From Bacillus sp. ISL-34 (GTDB lineage Bacteria; Bacillota; Bacilli; Bacillales; DSM-1321), in assembly GCF_018613325.1 (NCBI RefSeq), contig NZ_JAGGQJ010000028.1:1-64000 (forward strand): 64,000 nt of DNA. The letters run 5' to 3'. Position 1 is the stretch's first letter. Each line of letters opens with the position of its first letter. Under the pieces are notes generated by a model. It made no database searches and was not told the origin of the DNA. It saw only the letters and a list, made by a program, of their open reading frames with translations. Shown piece by piece: positions 7,336 to 16,468 of the stretch. The position numbers and the translations under genes were made by a program.

Positions 7336-7751
7336 CTTGTGGGATAAGTATATAAGAATATTATTTAGTAGTAAACTACTAAATTGAAATTCATGAAAAA
7401 TTTCCCTCTATACTCCATTAAATTGAAAAAGGGATAAAAAAATGTTATATTTCCTTAGGCTTTTTAATATATACATATAAGTTTATGTTGGGTATCAGCT
7501 TTATGTGTTTATAGAGCAGTTGTGATCACGAAATTGCTGCCAGCTTTTATTTTTCGATTTTCTAGGTTAAAGGAAGGGATACGATTGAATTAATTTAGGT
7601 ACCATGATGGAATAACTAGAATATTTTTCTTCATGGCTTTATTGTAAATACTTTGTTAAAATTAACCTTATATTCAGGATTTCAAGTAACTTTTGCGAAC
7701 AATCTGAATTGTTATTTTTTGAGAAGTTTCATGAATAAATGATTCTTTTTT

Positions 7752-7841
7752 CAGGAATCATAGCCTGGAAATCAAAAAAATCCCAATTATTTTAAAAAAA
7801 TTCCGAAAATTTCGTCTTAAAGGCTTGAACTATGATTCCTG
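7752..7841 (+). promoter_or_regulatory. structured leader with CodY-like box before the aminotransferase
   Basis: CAGGAATCATAG (7752-7763) and CTATGATTCCTG (7830-7841) are a perfect 12-bp inverted repeat, extended by AGCCT/AGGCT. Between them AAAATTCCGAAAATT (7797-7811) matches the CodY consensus AATTTTCWGAAAATT at 12 of 15 positions. CodY control of branched-chain amino acid genes is established in bacilli. Between 7336 and 7751 nothing else was recognised; no T-box sequence is present. Confidence 0.5.
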
Positions 7842-7916
7842 ATAGGAGTAAACTAAATAAAGATAGATTTTATGGAAGTGAAATCTTGTAAAATTATTCA
7901 ACAAGGGGTTTTGGTA

Positions 7917-9005
7917 ATGAAGGAACATGACATGCAAATCACGCTTAGTACAACAAAGAAAGAAAAACCACAAGCGGACCAGCTTGAGTTCGGTAAGCAG
8001 TTTACCGATCATATGTTTATTATGGATTACACACAAGGGCAAGGGTGGCATGATCCAAGAATTGTTCCTTATCAACCGCTCACATTAGAGCCGTCAGCTA
8101 TGATTTTTCACTATGGTCAATCCGTTTTTGAAGGATTGAAAGCATATGCAACACCAGAGGATGAAATTATCTTATTCCGTCCGGAAAAGAATTTCCAACG
8201 CTTAAATAGTTCAAATAGCCGATTATGCATACCGGATATCGACGTTGATTTTGCGTTGAAGGCCTTAAAGACTTTAATTAGAGTTGATAAGGATTGGATT
8301 CCCCAGGCAGAAGGGACATCTTTATATATAAGGCCATTCATTATAGCTACTGAGCCTTATCTTGGAGTTTCTCCATCGGATAAATATCAGTTCATCATCA
8401 TCATGTCACCAGTAGGTTCGTATTATAAAGAAGGCATTCATCCAGTTAAAATAGCGGTGGAGTCAGCTTTCACACGTGCAGTTAATGGAGGTACGGGTGA
8501 AGCTAAAACGGGTGGTAATTATGCATCAAGCCTAAAGGCCCAGGAAGTATCCGAAAAGATGGGATATGCGCAAGTTCTTTGGTTAGACGGAGTAGAGAAA
8601 AAGTATATCGAAGAAGTGGGAAGCATGAATGTTTTCTTCAAAATTAATGGTGAAATCATCACTCCTGCTTTAAATGGAAGTATCCTTCCGGGTATTACTC
8701 GTGATTCCATTATAGAATTGCTGAAACATTGGGGTCTTCCGGTGTCGGAAAGACGCATTTCGATGGAGGAAGTCCATGAAGCCTATAAATTAGGTCACTT
8801 GGAAGAGGCCTTTGGAACGGGTACAGCCGCGGTCATATCACCAATTGGTGAATTTTTGTGGAATGGTGAAGAAATGATTGTTCATAGCGGGGAAACTGGC
8901 GAACTATCCAGAAAGCTTTATGATACACTGACAGGTGTCCAAACAGGTAAAGTCGCAGACGAGTTGAACTGGACTACGAAAGTTGAAGAAAAAGTGACTC
9001 AATGA
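7917..9005 (+). CDS. ilvE: branched-chain amino acid aminotransferase
   Basis: The 362-residue fold-type IV PLP enzyme transfers amino groups between leucine, isoleucine or valine and 2-oxoglutarate. It shows FHYGQSVFEGLKAY, RLCIPD, LYIRPFIIATEPYLGV, the Schiff-base region GEAKTGGNYASSLKAQ and EEVGSMNVFF followed by LPGITRDSI. The start at 7917 has AAGGGG eight bases upstream and gives a length equal to B. subtilis IlvE/IlvK (about 360); an earlier ATG at 7872 has a poor signal. Which of the two B. subtilis paralogues it corresponds to is unclear. The upstream CodY-like box suggests repression in rich medium. Confidence 0.93.
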   Translation: MKEHDMQITLSTTKKEKPQADQLEFGKQFTDHMFIMDYTQGQGWHDPRIVPYQPLTLEPSAMIFHYGQSVFEGLKAYATPEDEIILFRPEKNFQRLNSSNSRLCIPDIDVDFALKALKTLIRVDKDWIPQAEGTSLYIRPFIIATEPYLGVSPSDKYQFIIIMSPVGSYYKEGIHPVKIAVESAFTRAVNGGTGEAKTGGNYASSLKAQEVSEKMGYAQVLWLDGVEKKYIEEVGSMNVFFKINGEIITPALNGSILPGITRDSIIELLKHWGLPVSERRISMEEVHEAYKLGHLEEAFGTGTAAVISPIGEFLWNGEEMIVHSGETGELSRKLYDTLTGVQTGKVADELNWTTKVEEKVTQ

Positions 9006-9014
9006 TATTTAAAC

Positions 9015-9043
9015 AAAAAAACCTTCTTTGAAGGTTTTTTTTG
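9015..9043. terminator. bidirectional terminator
   Basis: ACCTTC/GAAGGT stem with A7 on the left and T8 on the right lies between the convergent aminotransferase and LuxR-type genes. Confidence 0.85.
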
Positions 9044-9046
9044 TTT

Positions 9047-9733
9047 TCACATAATCATTTTGTGTCTGATGGCAACCGCGACGGCCTCGGTCCGGTGATT
9101 CACTCCCAATTTCCTGATAGCGGAAGAAATGTGATCTCTGACGGTAAATTCACTAACGCTCATTTTTGGTGCCATTTGCTTTAATCCCAATCCATTGGCT
9201 AAATATTGAAGCACCTCCACTTCTCGTTTGCTTAGAAGGTAAGTGGGAGGAGCGGAATCCAATGTCGAACCGACAGCGAGTTTTAAATAATGGGAAAGCT
9301 TCATTAAATCATTCTTGGTAACAGGCTCGTTGGCGTGAATGGGGTCAACCAACACTAAACCGATGGCCATTTCATTCACAATTATTGGAATGATTGCCAA
9401 TGAAGAGATGGAAAATCTTTTAACGTATTTTGCAGGGATGGAGGATTTCGCATGCTGGATGGTTAAGTATATGGGCTTGTTATGGATGACTGCTTGGTGG
9501 ATGGGGTATATATCATGAATATTTTCTTTAACATTATGTAATGAAAAGGTATCTTCACTTGTACAAGCACATATTCCTTCACTCATTCCTGTTAAACATG
9601 AGTAACTGAATAAAGAAGCGCGTTGAAATGAAAAAAATTCCACACAGCCCTTAACGATCATTTTTGATTTATTCGCCATATCTTTTTGATGGGAAATCTT
9701 TTTTACATGATTCATCAGCGTTTCCTCAAGCAT
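9047..9733 (-). CDS. GAF-LuxR transcriptional regulator
   Basis: The 228-residue protein has an N-terminal GAF-like sensory domain (about residues 20-150, with ASLFSYSCLTG and MAIGLVLVDPI) and a C-terminal LuxR/GerE helix-turn-helix (about 165-228: LSKREVEVLQYLANGLGLKQMAPKMSVSEFTVRDHISSAIRKLGV). No receiver domain is present, so it is probably controlled by a small ligand or redox state rather than phosphorylation. Several cysteines lie in the GAF part. It is divergent from the R2lox gene with 139 bp between them, so it may regulate that gene; this is inference from position. Confidence 0.85.
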   Translation of the reverse strand: MLEETLMNHVKKISHQKDMANKSKMIVKGCVEFFSFQRASLFSYSCLTGMSEGICACTSEDTFSLHNVKENIHDIYPIHQAVIHNKPIYLTIQHAKSSIPAKYVKRFSISSLAIIPIIVNEMAIGLVLVDPIHANEPVTKNDLMKLSHYLKLAVGSTLDSAPPTYLLSKREVEVLQYLANGLGLKQMAPKMSVSEFTVRDHISSAIRKLGVNHRTEAVAVAIRHKMIM

Positions 9734-9872
9734 TCGACTTTATTCCTCCCTACATTTTCAGTGCTAGGATAAATGTTACTAATATCTTACAATATAATGA
9801 AAACTCTTACAAATAAAAAAATTCCCTTAGAGATTCAAAAGTTTAAGTTCAAAATTTCAAGGAGGCGTTTAC

Positions 9873-10760
9873 ATGAAAAGAAAGAATTTAACGACAACCA
9901 GCCGGAGTTTTAGAGAAGACACCCTACCATTTAAACTTTATCAAAAGGCAAAGAAATTCGGTATATGGAATCCTCGTGACATTGATTTCAGCCAGGATAA
10001 AGAAGATTGGAAGTCATTTACTGATATTGAAAGGGAAGTGTTATTACGGATCATTTCCCTTTTTCAGGGAGGGGAAGAAGCTGTGACTTTGGATTTGCTG
10101 CCTCTCATCATGACGATAGCCAAGGAGGGAAGGATCGAAGAAGAAATGTACTTAACGACATTTTTGTTCGAGGAAGCGAAGCATATGGAATTCTTCCGTT
10201 ATACATTAGATCAAATTGGTGAAACGGGTGATTTGACGGTTTATCACTCAGAAACTTATAAATCGATTTTTTATGAAATATTGCCTGAAGCGATGGAGAG
10301 ACTTTTATCCGATCAATCTCCTGAAGCAATGGCGGAAGCTGCCACTGTGTATAACATGTTTACCGAGGGCGTTCTTGCAGAAACTGGATATTTTGGATTC
10401 TATCAGACTCTCGATGATAATAAAATGATGCCTGGTTTATTAAAGGGCGTGGGTCTTTTGAAGAAGGATGAATCACGTCATATTGCTTATGGGACCTTCC
10501 TGCTGCAGCGAATCATCAGTGAACATCCACATATCTTCAAACAGGTTGAAAAGAGAATGGAGGAACTTTCACCTCTGGCCATCGCGCTAAATACGGAGGG
10601 ATATGATCGGTTAGGAAATCCATTTGGTAATGATCAACAAGCTATATTGAATTTTACCTTGAAACAATTATCAGTGCGGATGGAGATTTTAGCCAGGGCA
10701 AAAGGAAAGGGGATTGAAGAAATCTATCAAAGTAACGAAAAGGAATATGGGGTTTTGTAA
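9873..10760 (+). CDS. R2-like ligand-binding oxidase (R2lox)
   Basis: The 295-residue ferritin-like protein is related to ribonucleotide reductase R2. Metal ligands are visible as E68, E101, H104, E165, E200 and H203 (the last three shifted by two from M. tuberculosis R2lox numbering). Val71 and Tyr160 are present where R2lox forms its Tyr-Val ether cross-link, which separates it from true NrdB/NrdF. R2lox proteins hold a Mn/Fe cofactor and a fatty-acid-like ligand; their physiological substrate is unknown. The start follows AAGGAGG. An iron alcohol dehydrogenase lies 127 bp downstream on the same strand and a GAF-LuxR gene is divergent upstream. Confidence 0.92.
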   Translation: MKRKNLTTTSRSFREDTLPFKLYQKAKKFGIWNPRDIDFSQDKEDWKSFTDIEREVLLRIISLFQGGEEAVTLDLLPLIMTIAKEGRIEEEMYLTTFLFEEAKHMEFFRYTLDQIGETGDLTVYHSETYKSIFYEILPEAMERLLSDQSPEAMAEAATVYNMFTEGVLAETGYFGFYQTLDDNKMMPGLLKGVGLLKKDESRHIAYGTFLLQRIISEHPHIFKQVEKRMEELSPLAIALNTEGYDRLGNPFGNDQQAILNFTLKQLSVRMEILARAKGKGIEEIYQSNEKEYGVL

Positions 10761-10887
10761 AGCCGATAGAAGATACAGGCTTACTATTTAGTTTACATTT
10801 GTTAATGGATGGCCATCGGGAACTTGGAGGCAGGGTATGAACAACCCTTAACTGCGAATCTAGACTAATATATCTGAGGTGATCTGT

Positions 10888-12099
10888 ATGAAGGTAAACG
10901 CTCATTCGAATTTTTGGTTAAGGTCTTCGGTTTACAGTGGCACTAATACTCGTTCACTCATTCCGGACCTATTCAATGGTCTCGGGGCCAAAAGGATTCT
11001 ACTCGTGAGTGATGCGGGCTTGGAAAATGCAGGTGTCGTTACAAAAGTTGCCGAAACTTTTGAGCAGCAGAAATTAGGTGCCAGAGCTGAAATAGTTGGA
11101 CAGTTTCTGGGTGTTACACAAGACGCAGCGAGTGAATGTGTAAACGAAGCATTAAAATATGCACGCGAAGTGAATGCCGATGCCATTCTTGCCATTGGTG
11201 GAGGGAGTGTCATTGATACCGCAAAAGCATTGAAATTCGGATTATATAAGGGAATTACGGATATAAATGATGCGGTACCAAGCGGTTTTCTGTATGAGGG
11301 TTTTCCAAAAGCCCAATCCATGAATATCCCGCATATTTCCGTGGCCACAACAGCAGGAACCGGTTCTGAAGTATCCCCGATTGCAGTCATTTATAATGAA
11401 CATAAAAAAGTAAAAATGAATATATACAATGTTTTTTTAAGTTCGGATGTGGCCATTCTAGATCCCGAGTTAACAGTCGGACTGCCAAATGATATTACGG
11501 CGTTTACTGGTGCAGATGCATTAACACATGCAATTGAAGCGATCGTTTCACCTGCGGCGACATCAATAACCGATGCTTATGCATTTCAGGCCATTCGGGT
11601 TATTGAAAGAAATTTACCGCGGGCCGTAAAGGACGGAACGAATATTGAGGCCAGAATGGAGATGCTGCATGGAAGCATGATGGGAATCACTGCATTTTGT
11701 AGTGCATTGAATGCGATTCCGGTTCATAACTTTGCCCACGCATATGGGGCGTTATTTCGGATACCTCATGGAATGGCCAATGCCGTGTTATTGCCGGTCG
11801 TCATGGAATCAACCCCGGATTTATATCTTCCTAAGGCCCATTTGATAGCCGAAGCCTTTAATGTGAAAATACATGATGAAGATTCAAAAGGGATATTAGC
11901 GAAAGTGGTAGAAAAGCTCCGTGTTTTCCTATCTGATCTTGGGCTGCCCTCCGACTTTAGCGCTTATGGAATTAACCAGTCGGATATGGAGAGAATTTGT
12001 ACTGCAGTAAGGACGGATACAGCTGCCACTAATTACCCGATGTCGGAGGAATTAATACTGTCAGTAGTTTCAAGAGTTTCACCCGTGAGAATAAGTTAA
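10888..12099 (+). CDS. iron-containing alcohol dehydrogenase
   Basis: The 403-residue group III alcohol dehydrogenase has an N-terminal nucleotide-binding half with GGGSVIDTAKA and a helical C-terminal half with the metal-ligand pattern: TGADALTHAIEA (Asp and His), then PVHNFAHAYGALFRIPHGMANA (His residues). ATTAGTGSEVS marks the active-site entrance. The start at ATG 10888 follows GAGGTGAT; GTG 10879 is a weaker option. Substrate could be an alcohol or aldehyde; it may act on the product or substrate of the neighbouring R2lox oxidase, which is speculation from adjacency. Confidence 0.9.
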   Translation: MKVNAHSNFWLRSSVYSGTNTRSLIPDLFNGLGAKRILLVSDAGLENAGVVTKVAETFEQQKLGARAEIVGQFLGVTQDAASECVNEALKYAREVNADAILAIGGGSVIDTAKALKFGLYKGITDINDAVPSGFLYEGFPKAQSMNIPHISVATTAGTGSEVSPIAVIYNEHKKVKMNIYNVFLSSDVAILDPELTVGLPNDITAFTGADALTHAIEAIVSPAATSITDAYAFQAIRVIERNLPRAVKDGTNIEARMEMLHGSMMGITAFCSALNAIPVHNFAHAYGALFRIPHGMANAVLLPVVMESTPDLYLPKAHLIAEAFNVKIHDEDSKGILAKVVEKLRVFLSDLGLPSDFSAYGINQSDMERICTAVRTDTAATNYPMSEELILSVVSRVSPVRIS

Positions 12100-12107
12100 T
12101 ATTAAAA

Positions 12108-12137
12108 AAAGCCAGCCCAAAAGGTTGGCTTTTTTTG
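12108..12137 (+). terminator. terminator after the alcohol dehydrogenase
   Basis: AAAGCCA/TGGCTTT-type stem preceded by A and followed by T7. Confidence 0.85.
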
Positions 12138-12243
12138 CGGTTGATTGCCATCCAACGTGTTAAGTCCCAAGATTTTTCGTTCAGTCAGTTCGTTTTGATA
12201 TAAGCTCTTAAGGATGTACACCAACCGTAATCCAAAATATTCG

Positions 12244-12498
12244 TTAATGTTTTTTTCTTAAGTTTTCCTGTGCCATCTTAATAAGTTCCTTGACCATGTC
12301 CCCGCCTAACTTCCCGCCTATTTTTCCATTCTGCTTGGAAGTCAGCTCACCGTTATAGTCTTTTTTCAGCGGTACGCCAATTTCCTTTGCCACTTCAAAC
12401 TTTGCCTCTTCAGGATTCTTTGTACCAGCAACTTTGGCTTTTAAATCATCGAGTCCTTTTCGCGCTTCAGATACTAGAATTTTCCTTCTCCTTGCCAT
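12244..12498 (-). CDS. alpha/beta-type small acid-soluble spore protein
   Basis: The 84-residue basic protein has the SASP core: FEVAKEIGVPL (protease-sensitive region), a LTSKQNGKIGGKLGG turn and MVKELIKMAQ helix. Such proteins coat DNA in the dormant spore, protect it against UV and heat, and are degraded by Gpr at germination. The N-terminal 30 residues (MARRRKILVSEARK) are longer and more basic than in major SspA/SspB proteins, suggesting a minor divergent type. Start after AGGAGTGAT. It is expected to be a forespore (sigma-G) gene, but no clear -35/-10 was resolved. Confidence 0.85.
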   Translation of the reverse strand: MARRRKILVSEARKGLDDLKAKVAGTKNPEEAKFEVAKEIGVPLKKDYNGELTSKQNGKIGGKLGGDMVKELIKMAQENLRKKH

Positions 12499-12674
12499 TA
12501 AACATCACTCCTATTTTTTTCTTAGGTTATCCTAATGTAAAGAAAATGATTAACATGCAGATTGAATGTTTTTTAATTGGAATTTTCGATGAATCTGGAG
12601 GAAGTCATAAACTCTTAAATAAAGAAGTGATAATATAGCGTCCACCTTATTGAGGTGATTTGCGGTCCGAAGAA

Positions 12675-12699
12675 GTTTTAGTTTTTTTAAAGCGGGTAA
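12675..12699 (+). promoter_or_regulatory. candidate sigma-B-type promoter
   Basis: GTTTTA, 13-base spacer, then GGGTAA matches the B. subtilis sigma-B pattern (GTTTAA - 13 to 15 - GGGTAT) with few deviations, 29 bp before the YqcI-like gene. The match is suggestive only. Confidence 0.3.
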
Positions 12700-12727
12700 C
12701 ATATAATAAAACGATTTAAGGAGAAAC

Positions 12728-13465
12728 ATGATGCTGACTGCTAATTCAAGCTTGTTAACAAAAGAAGATATGACAAATCCAGATCGAGTGCCGCAATGGC
12801 TAATAAAGGAATATCAAACATTCCATAATACAGTGACCGATAAAACCTTTCCTTGTTATTTTGGTATGAAAGCAGAAAATAAAGGGGAACTTCGTTATGC
12901 TTATATCACACAGGAAGATTGGTCCAATCTCCCAAAAGCAGTGGAAAGCTTTCTCGATTTATTTCAGGAACCACCATATATCAGGCACGGCCTTTTTGTC
13001 TTTATGGAGCCTGAAACAATAGAGGGTGATATAGAATTTTACCGTAAAAGGTTTTGGGATATCCTGCAATACCTGCATAAAGCGGATGAAAAACCTTGGC
13101 CAATTGAAAAGCCGAAAGATCCCGAGCATTATTTATGGGACTATCATTTTGCAGGGAAACCAATCTTTGTTTTTGGTAATGCACCTGCTTATAAACAGCG
13201 TAAAACCCGTGATTTAGGAAATAGTCTTGTACTTGGATTCCAACCCCGGGTGATCTTTGAAGGCTTGGAAGGAACGGAAAAAGGCGGAATCATGTCACGT
13301 GAAAAGGTTCGTGAACGAGTGGAGAAATGGGATAACCTTCCTAAACATCCTGATATCAGTCACTTTGGTGATGTAAATCATAATGAATGGAAACAATTTT
13401 TCATAGGGGATGATCTAGAACCGATAAAAGGTAAGTGTCCCTTCCATCATAAAGAGTTAACTTAA
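12728..13465 (+). CDS. YqcI/YcgG family protein
   Basis: The 245-residue cytosolic protein belongs to the YqcI/YcgG family: FPCYFGMKAENKGELRYAY near residue 40, GLFVFMEPE in the middle, WDYHFAGKPIFVFGNAPAYKQRKTRDLGNSLVLGFQPR (about 135-172) and a C-terminal cysteine-histidine CPFHH. The function is unknown. Start at the first of two adjacent ATGs after AAGGAG; the second would fit equally. A candidate stress-type promoter lies upstream and a strong terminator follows. Confidence 0.85.
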   Translation: MMLTANSSLLTKEDMTNPDRVPQWLIKEYQTFHNTVTDKTFPCYFGMKAENKGELRYAYITQEDWSNLPKAVESFLDLFQEPPYIRHGLFVFMEPETIEGDIEFYRKRFWDILQYLHKADEKPWPIEKPKDPEHYLWDYHFAGKPIFVFGNAPAYKQRKTRDLGNSLVLGFQPRVIFEGLEGTEKGGIMSREKVRERVEKWDNLPKHPDISHFGDVNHNEWKQFFIGDDLEPIKGKCPFHHKELT

Positions 13466-13494
13466 CCGAGGGCAAATTGCTCTCGGTTTTTTTA
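13464..13494 (+). terminator. terminator
   Basis: ACCGAG/CTCGGT arms followed by T7, at the stop codon of the YqcI-like gene. Confidence 0.88.
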
Positions 13495-13700
13495 TTCGCG
13501 TCTTACTTAGAAGGCGTCGGGGTTAAAAAATACATGGGCGCAAATTCCTGGAATGTACCTTTGAAATAAAAAACATATTTCTTGCCTTATTAGATTTTCA
13601 GTTTTATAATGTGAATGTAGCAATTGCAGTTAATTCGAGATATATGGATTAAATGCTATTTTTATAAAAACATACAAAATTAACAATTGGGGGAATAAAA

Positions 13701-14327
13701 ATGTCTAAAGTATTATTTGTTAAATCAAATGACCGTCCAGCGGATCAAGCTATCAGTGTCAAAATGTATGAAACGTTTTTGAACACATATAAGGAAGCAA
13801 ATAGTAACGATGAAATAACTGAATTGGATTTATTTAAACTGAACTTACCTTACTACGGAAATACAGCGATTACTGCCCTATATAAACGCAGCCAAGGTAT
13901 GGATTTGACTGATGAAGAAGTGGAGATTGCCGATATCGTGCAACAATACTTGAATCAATTCCTTGCTGCCGACAAAGTGGTATTTGCCTTCCCGCTTTGG
14001 AACGCAACGGTTCCGGCACCATTGGTAACTTATATTTCTTATCTTGCTCAAGCGGGAACAACATTCAAATATACAGCTGAAGGCCCAGTCGGCTTAGCTG
14101 GAGGTAAAAAAGTGGCTATACTTAATGCACGCGGGTCCGATTATGCATTGCCTGGAATGGATGCTGGCGAAATGGCAGAGAAATACGTAACGATGAATTT
14201 AAACTTATGGGGCATTACAAACCCAGAAACAGTCGTAATCGAGGGACATAATCAATACCCAGATCGCTCACAGGATATCGTTGCAGAAGGATTGGCGAAA
14301 GTTGCTGAAACTGCAGCAAAATTCTAA
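13701..14327 (+). CDS. azoR: FMN-dependent NADH-azoreductase
   Basis: The 208-residue flavodoxin-like fold protein of the AzoR family reduces azo bonds and quinones with NAD(P)H using FMN. Visible hallmarks are the N-terminal LFVKSNDRPADQAIS phosphate loop, FAFPLWNATVPAPLVTYI (FMN and dimer contact) and AILNARGSDY. Length matches the family (about 200-210). Start after TTGGGGGAAT. Bacilli usually carry several such paralogues used against electrophilic or thiol stress. It is monocistronic with its own terminator. Confidence 0.92.
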   Translation: MSKVLFVKSNDRPADQAISVKMYETFLNTYKEANSNDEITELDLFKLNLPYYGNTAITALYKRSQGMDLTDEEVEIADIVQQYLNQFLAADKVVFAFPLWNATVPAPLVTYISYLAQAGTTFKYTAEGPVGLAGGKKVAILNARGSDYALPGMDAGEMAEKYVTMNLNLWGITNPETVVIEGHNQYPDRSQDIVAEGLAKVAETAAKF

Positions 14328-14339
14328 TTGTTAAAAGGG

Positions 14340-14376
14340 GAAACCAGTATGTATTTTTGGCATACTGGTTTTTCTA
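14340..14376 (+). terminator. azoreductase terminator
   Basis: AAACCAGTATG/CATACTGGTTT perfect arms followed by T-rich sequence. Confidence 0.9.
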
Positions 14377-14445
14377 TGCAGATTTTTCTGAAAGTCGATT
14401 ATAATAAAGGGTAAGCCTATAAGCATGAAAGGAAGTGCAGATAAT

Positions 14446-16242
14446 ATGCAAACGTTTAAATCACGTGACGAAATAAAAATTGAAGAAACATGGAATTTAA
14501 AGGATATTTACGATGATCAGACCAACTGGGAAAAGGATTATCAAGAAGTCCTGAAGATGACAGAAAAATTAAAAACCTATGATGGACATATTCAGTCAGC
14601 TCAAGATTTGTTCGAATATTTACGATTAAGTGAGGAACTTGGGTACATTTATAACAAGCTATATGTATTTGCCATGCTGCAAGCGGATTTGGATACACGG
14701 GTAACCTCATCACAAGCATTGCTGGATCGGGCTGGTAAGTTAGGGCAGAAAATCAGTAATGCTTCTGCATTTTTCATGCCGTTTCTTTTAAGCCTTGAAG
14801 AACACACATTAAAAGGGTACATAAATGAAATCGAGGGTTTGAAATATTTTGAGGAGGATCTACTGGATTCCTTCCGCTATAAAGCCCATGTGTTAACGAA
14901 AGAACAAGAAGAGGTGCTTTCCCAAATAGGCGAAGCCTTTTCAGCACCTCAAAAAACGTTCGGGATGATCAACAATGCTGATATTAAATTTGGGGAAGTT
15001 ACGAATGAAGACGGCGAGAGGGTAGAGCTGACGCGAGGAATGTATTCCAAATTGATTGAAGACGATGATCGCGATATAAGAAAAGAGGCCTATTTCGCCT
15101 ATTATCAGCCATATGTACAATTGAAGAATACAATCGCTTCCACACTTTCCACAGCAATTAAGAATAATGTGAATCTGTCAAAACTTAGAAATTATCCATC
15201 TGCCTTGGAAAAATCCTTATTTGGAGATCAAGTTCCAAAAGAGGTTTATGATAATTTGATTATGTCTACTAAGCAAAATATCGGCCCCATGCATAAATAC
15301 ATTCATTTAAGAAAAAAATTGCTGGGTGTAGAAGAATTGCGTGCCTATGATTTAAGTGTGCCATTAGTCGAAGGCGCTAAAGAGGAGATTTCTTACGATG
15401 ATGGTTTTTCTTTGATGGTGGAAGCTCTGAAACCTCTTGGCGAAGAGTATATCACAATCCTGAAAACCTTTAAGGAAAAAAGATATATCGACGTCAGGGA
15501 AACACCTGGAAAACGTTCAGGTGCTTACAATTTAGGACTTTATGGTGTTCACCCTTTCATCTTATTAAATCACCGTGATGATTTAGACAGTGTATTTACA
15601 CTTGCACATGAATCTGGACATGGAATGCATTCCTACTATAGCTCAAAATATCAACCGCAAATAAGTGCTGGGTATTCCATTTTTGTCGCTGAAGTTGCTT
15701 CCACTGTGAATGAAATCCTTTTGATTCGCCATTTAATTAAGACTACAAAAGACGTGCAGAAGAAAAAACACTTACTTAACCATTTCATAGATAGTTTTAA
15801 AGGAACATTCTTCACACAAGTGATGTTTGCGGAGTTCGAAAAGATCGTACATGAAAAAGCTGAAAATGATGAACCTCTAAATGCCGAGGTTTTTAATACA
15901 GCCTATGAATCCATATTTCGTGCTTATAATGGAGATGAAATAATTTTCGATGAAGAAGTGAAGTATGGCTGGTCACGAATCCCACACTTTTATCGTCCGT
16001 TTTATGTCTACAAATATGCTACTGGTTACGTTTCAGCCATCACTATCGCTGATAAGATCCTTTCTGGGGACCAAAAAACACTTGAAAGTTATTTGACCTT
16101 CTTGAAAAGCGGGAGTTCCGATTTCCCATTGGAGCTGCTTAAGAAGACAGGCGTGGATTTAACTAAACCTGATCCAATCGAAAATGCAATGAAGATTTTC
16201 AGCGATCTGGTCGACCAATTCACTGAGTTGACAGAAGGCTAA
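14446..16242 (+). CDS. pepF: oligoendopeptidase F
   Basis: The 598-residue M3B metallopeptidase has a zinc motif HESGH (388-392) within LAHESGHGMHSYYSS and a third ligand region in VAEVASTVNEILL. Conserved PGKRSGAYNLGLYG and GWSRIPHFYRPFYVYKYATGY blocks complete the active site. It cleaves peptides of about 7-17 residues in the cytoplasm. The start at 14446 is chosen for the preceding AAAGGAAGTG at suitable spacing; ATG 14425 would add seven residues. Monocistronic with a terminator at 16320-16350. Confidence 0.95.
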   Translation: MQTFKSRDEIKIEETWNLKDIYDDQTNWEKDYQEVLKMTEKLKTYDGHIQSAQDLFEYLRLSEELGYIYNKLYVFAMLQADLDTRVTSSQALLDRAGKLGQKISNASAFFMPFLLSLEEHTLKGYINEIEGLKYFEEDLLDSFRYKAHVLTKEQEEVLSQIGEAFSAPQKTFGMINNADIKFGEVTNEDGERVELTRGMYSKLIEDDDRDIRKEAYFAYYQPYVQLKNTIASTLSTAIKNNVNLSKLRNYPSALEKSLFGDQVPKEVYDNLIMSTKQNIGPMHKYIHLRKKLLGVEELRAYDLSVPLVEGAKEEISYDDGFSLMVEALKPLGEEYITILKTFKEKRYIDVRETPGKRSGAYNLGLYGVHPFILLNHRDDLDSVFTLAHESGHGMHSYYSSKYQPQISAGYSIFVAEVASTVNEILLIRHLIKTTKDVQKKKHLLNHFIDSFKGTFFTQVMFAEFEKIVHEKAENDEPLNAEVFNTAYESIFRAYNGDEIIFDEEVKYGWSRIPHFYRPFYVYKYATGYVSAITIADKILSGDQKTLESYLTFLKSGSSDFPLELLKKTGVDLTKPDPIENAMKIFSDLVDQFTELTEG

Positions 16243-16319
16243 TCTAAACCATTTCTTCCAAAAGAGCCCATGGTATGATGTTATAAAAAATGCTATAGTT
16301 AAAACATTGGCGTAGCAGA

Positions 16320-16350
16320 GGCCCAATCTATTGATTGGGCCTTATTTTAT
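16320..16350 (+). terminator. pepF terminator
   Basis: GGCCCAATC/GATTGGGCC perfect nine-base arms followed by T-rich sequence. Confidence 0.88.
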
Positions 16351-16468
16351 ATGCTTAAGAAACAGGTATCGAGCGAAAAGAGTCATGTGACAGCGTTCTG
16401 CATCGGAGCCTAGCCAATGGGTCAGTTTCTTTGTACTTCAATGGCATATTTTGTGAGGAAAGTGAAAA

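Noticed and set aside
7336..7916. T-box leader before the branched-chain aminotransferase
   Set aside because: No T-box core sequence of the GGTGGNACCGCG type was found; the structure is a simple inverted repeat.
9873..10760. Ribonucleotide reductase beta subunit
   Set aside because: The radical tyrosine site is occupied by Val71 and the Tyr160 partner of R2lox is present; no nrdE or nrdI is adjacent.
10932..11390. Minus-strand ORF of 152 codons within the alcohol dehydrogenase gene
   Set aside because: Antisense shadow of a clear dehydrogenase coding region.
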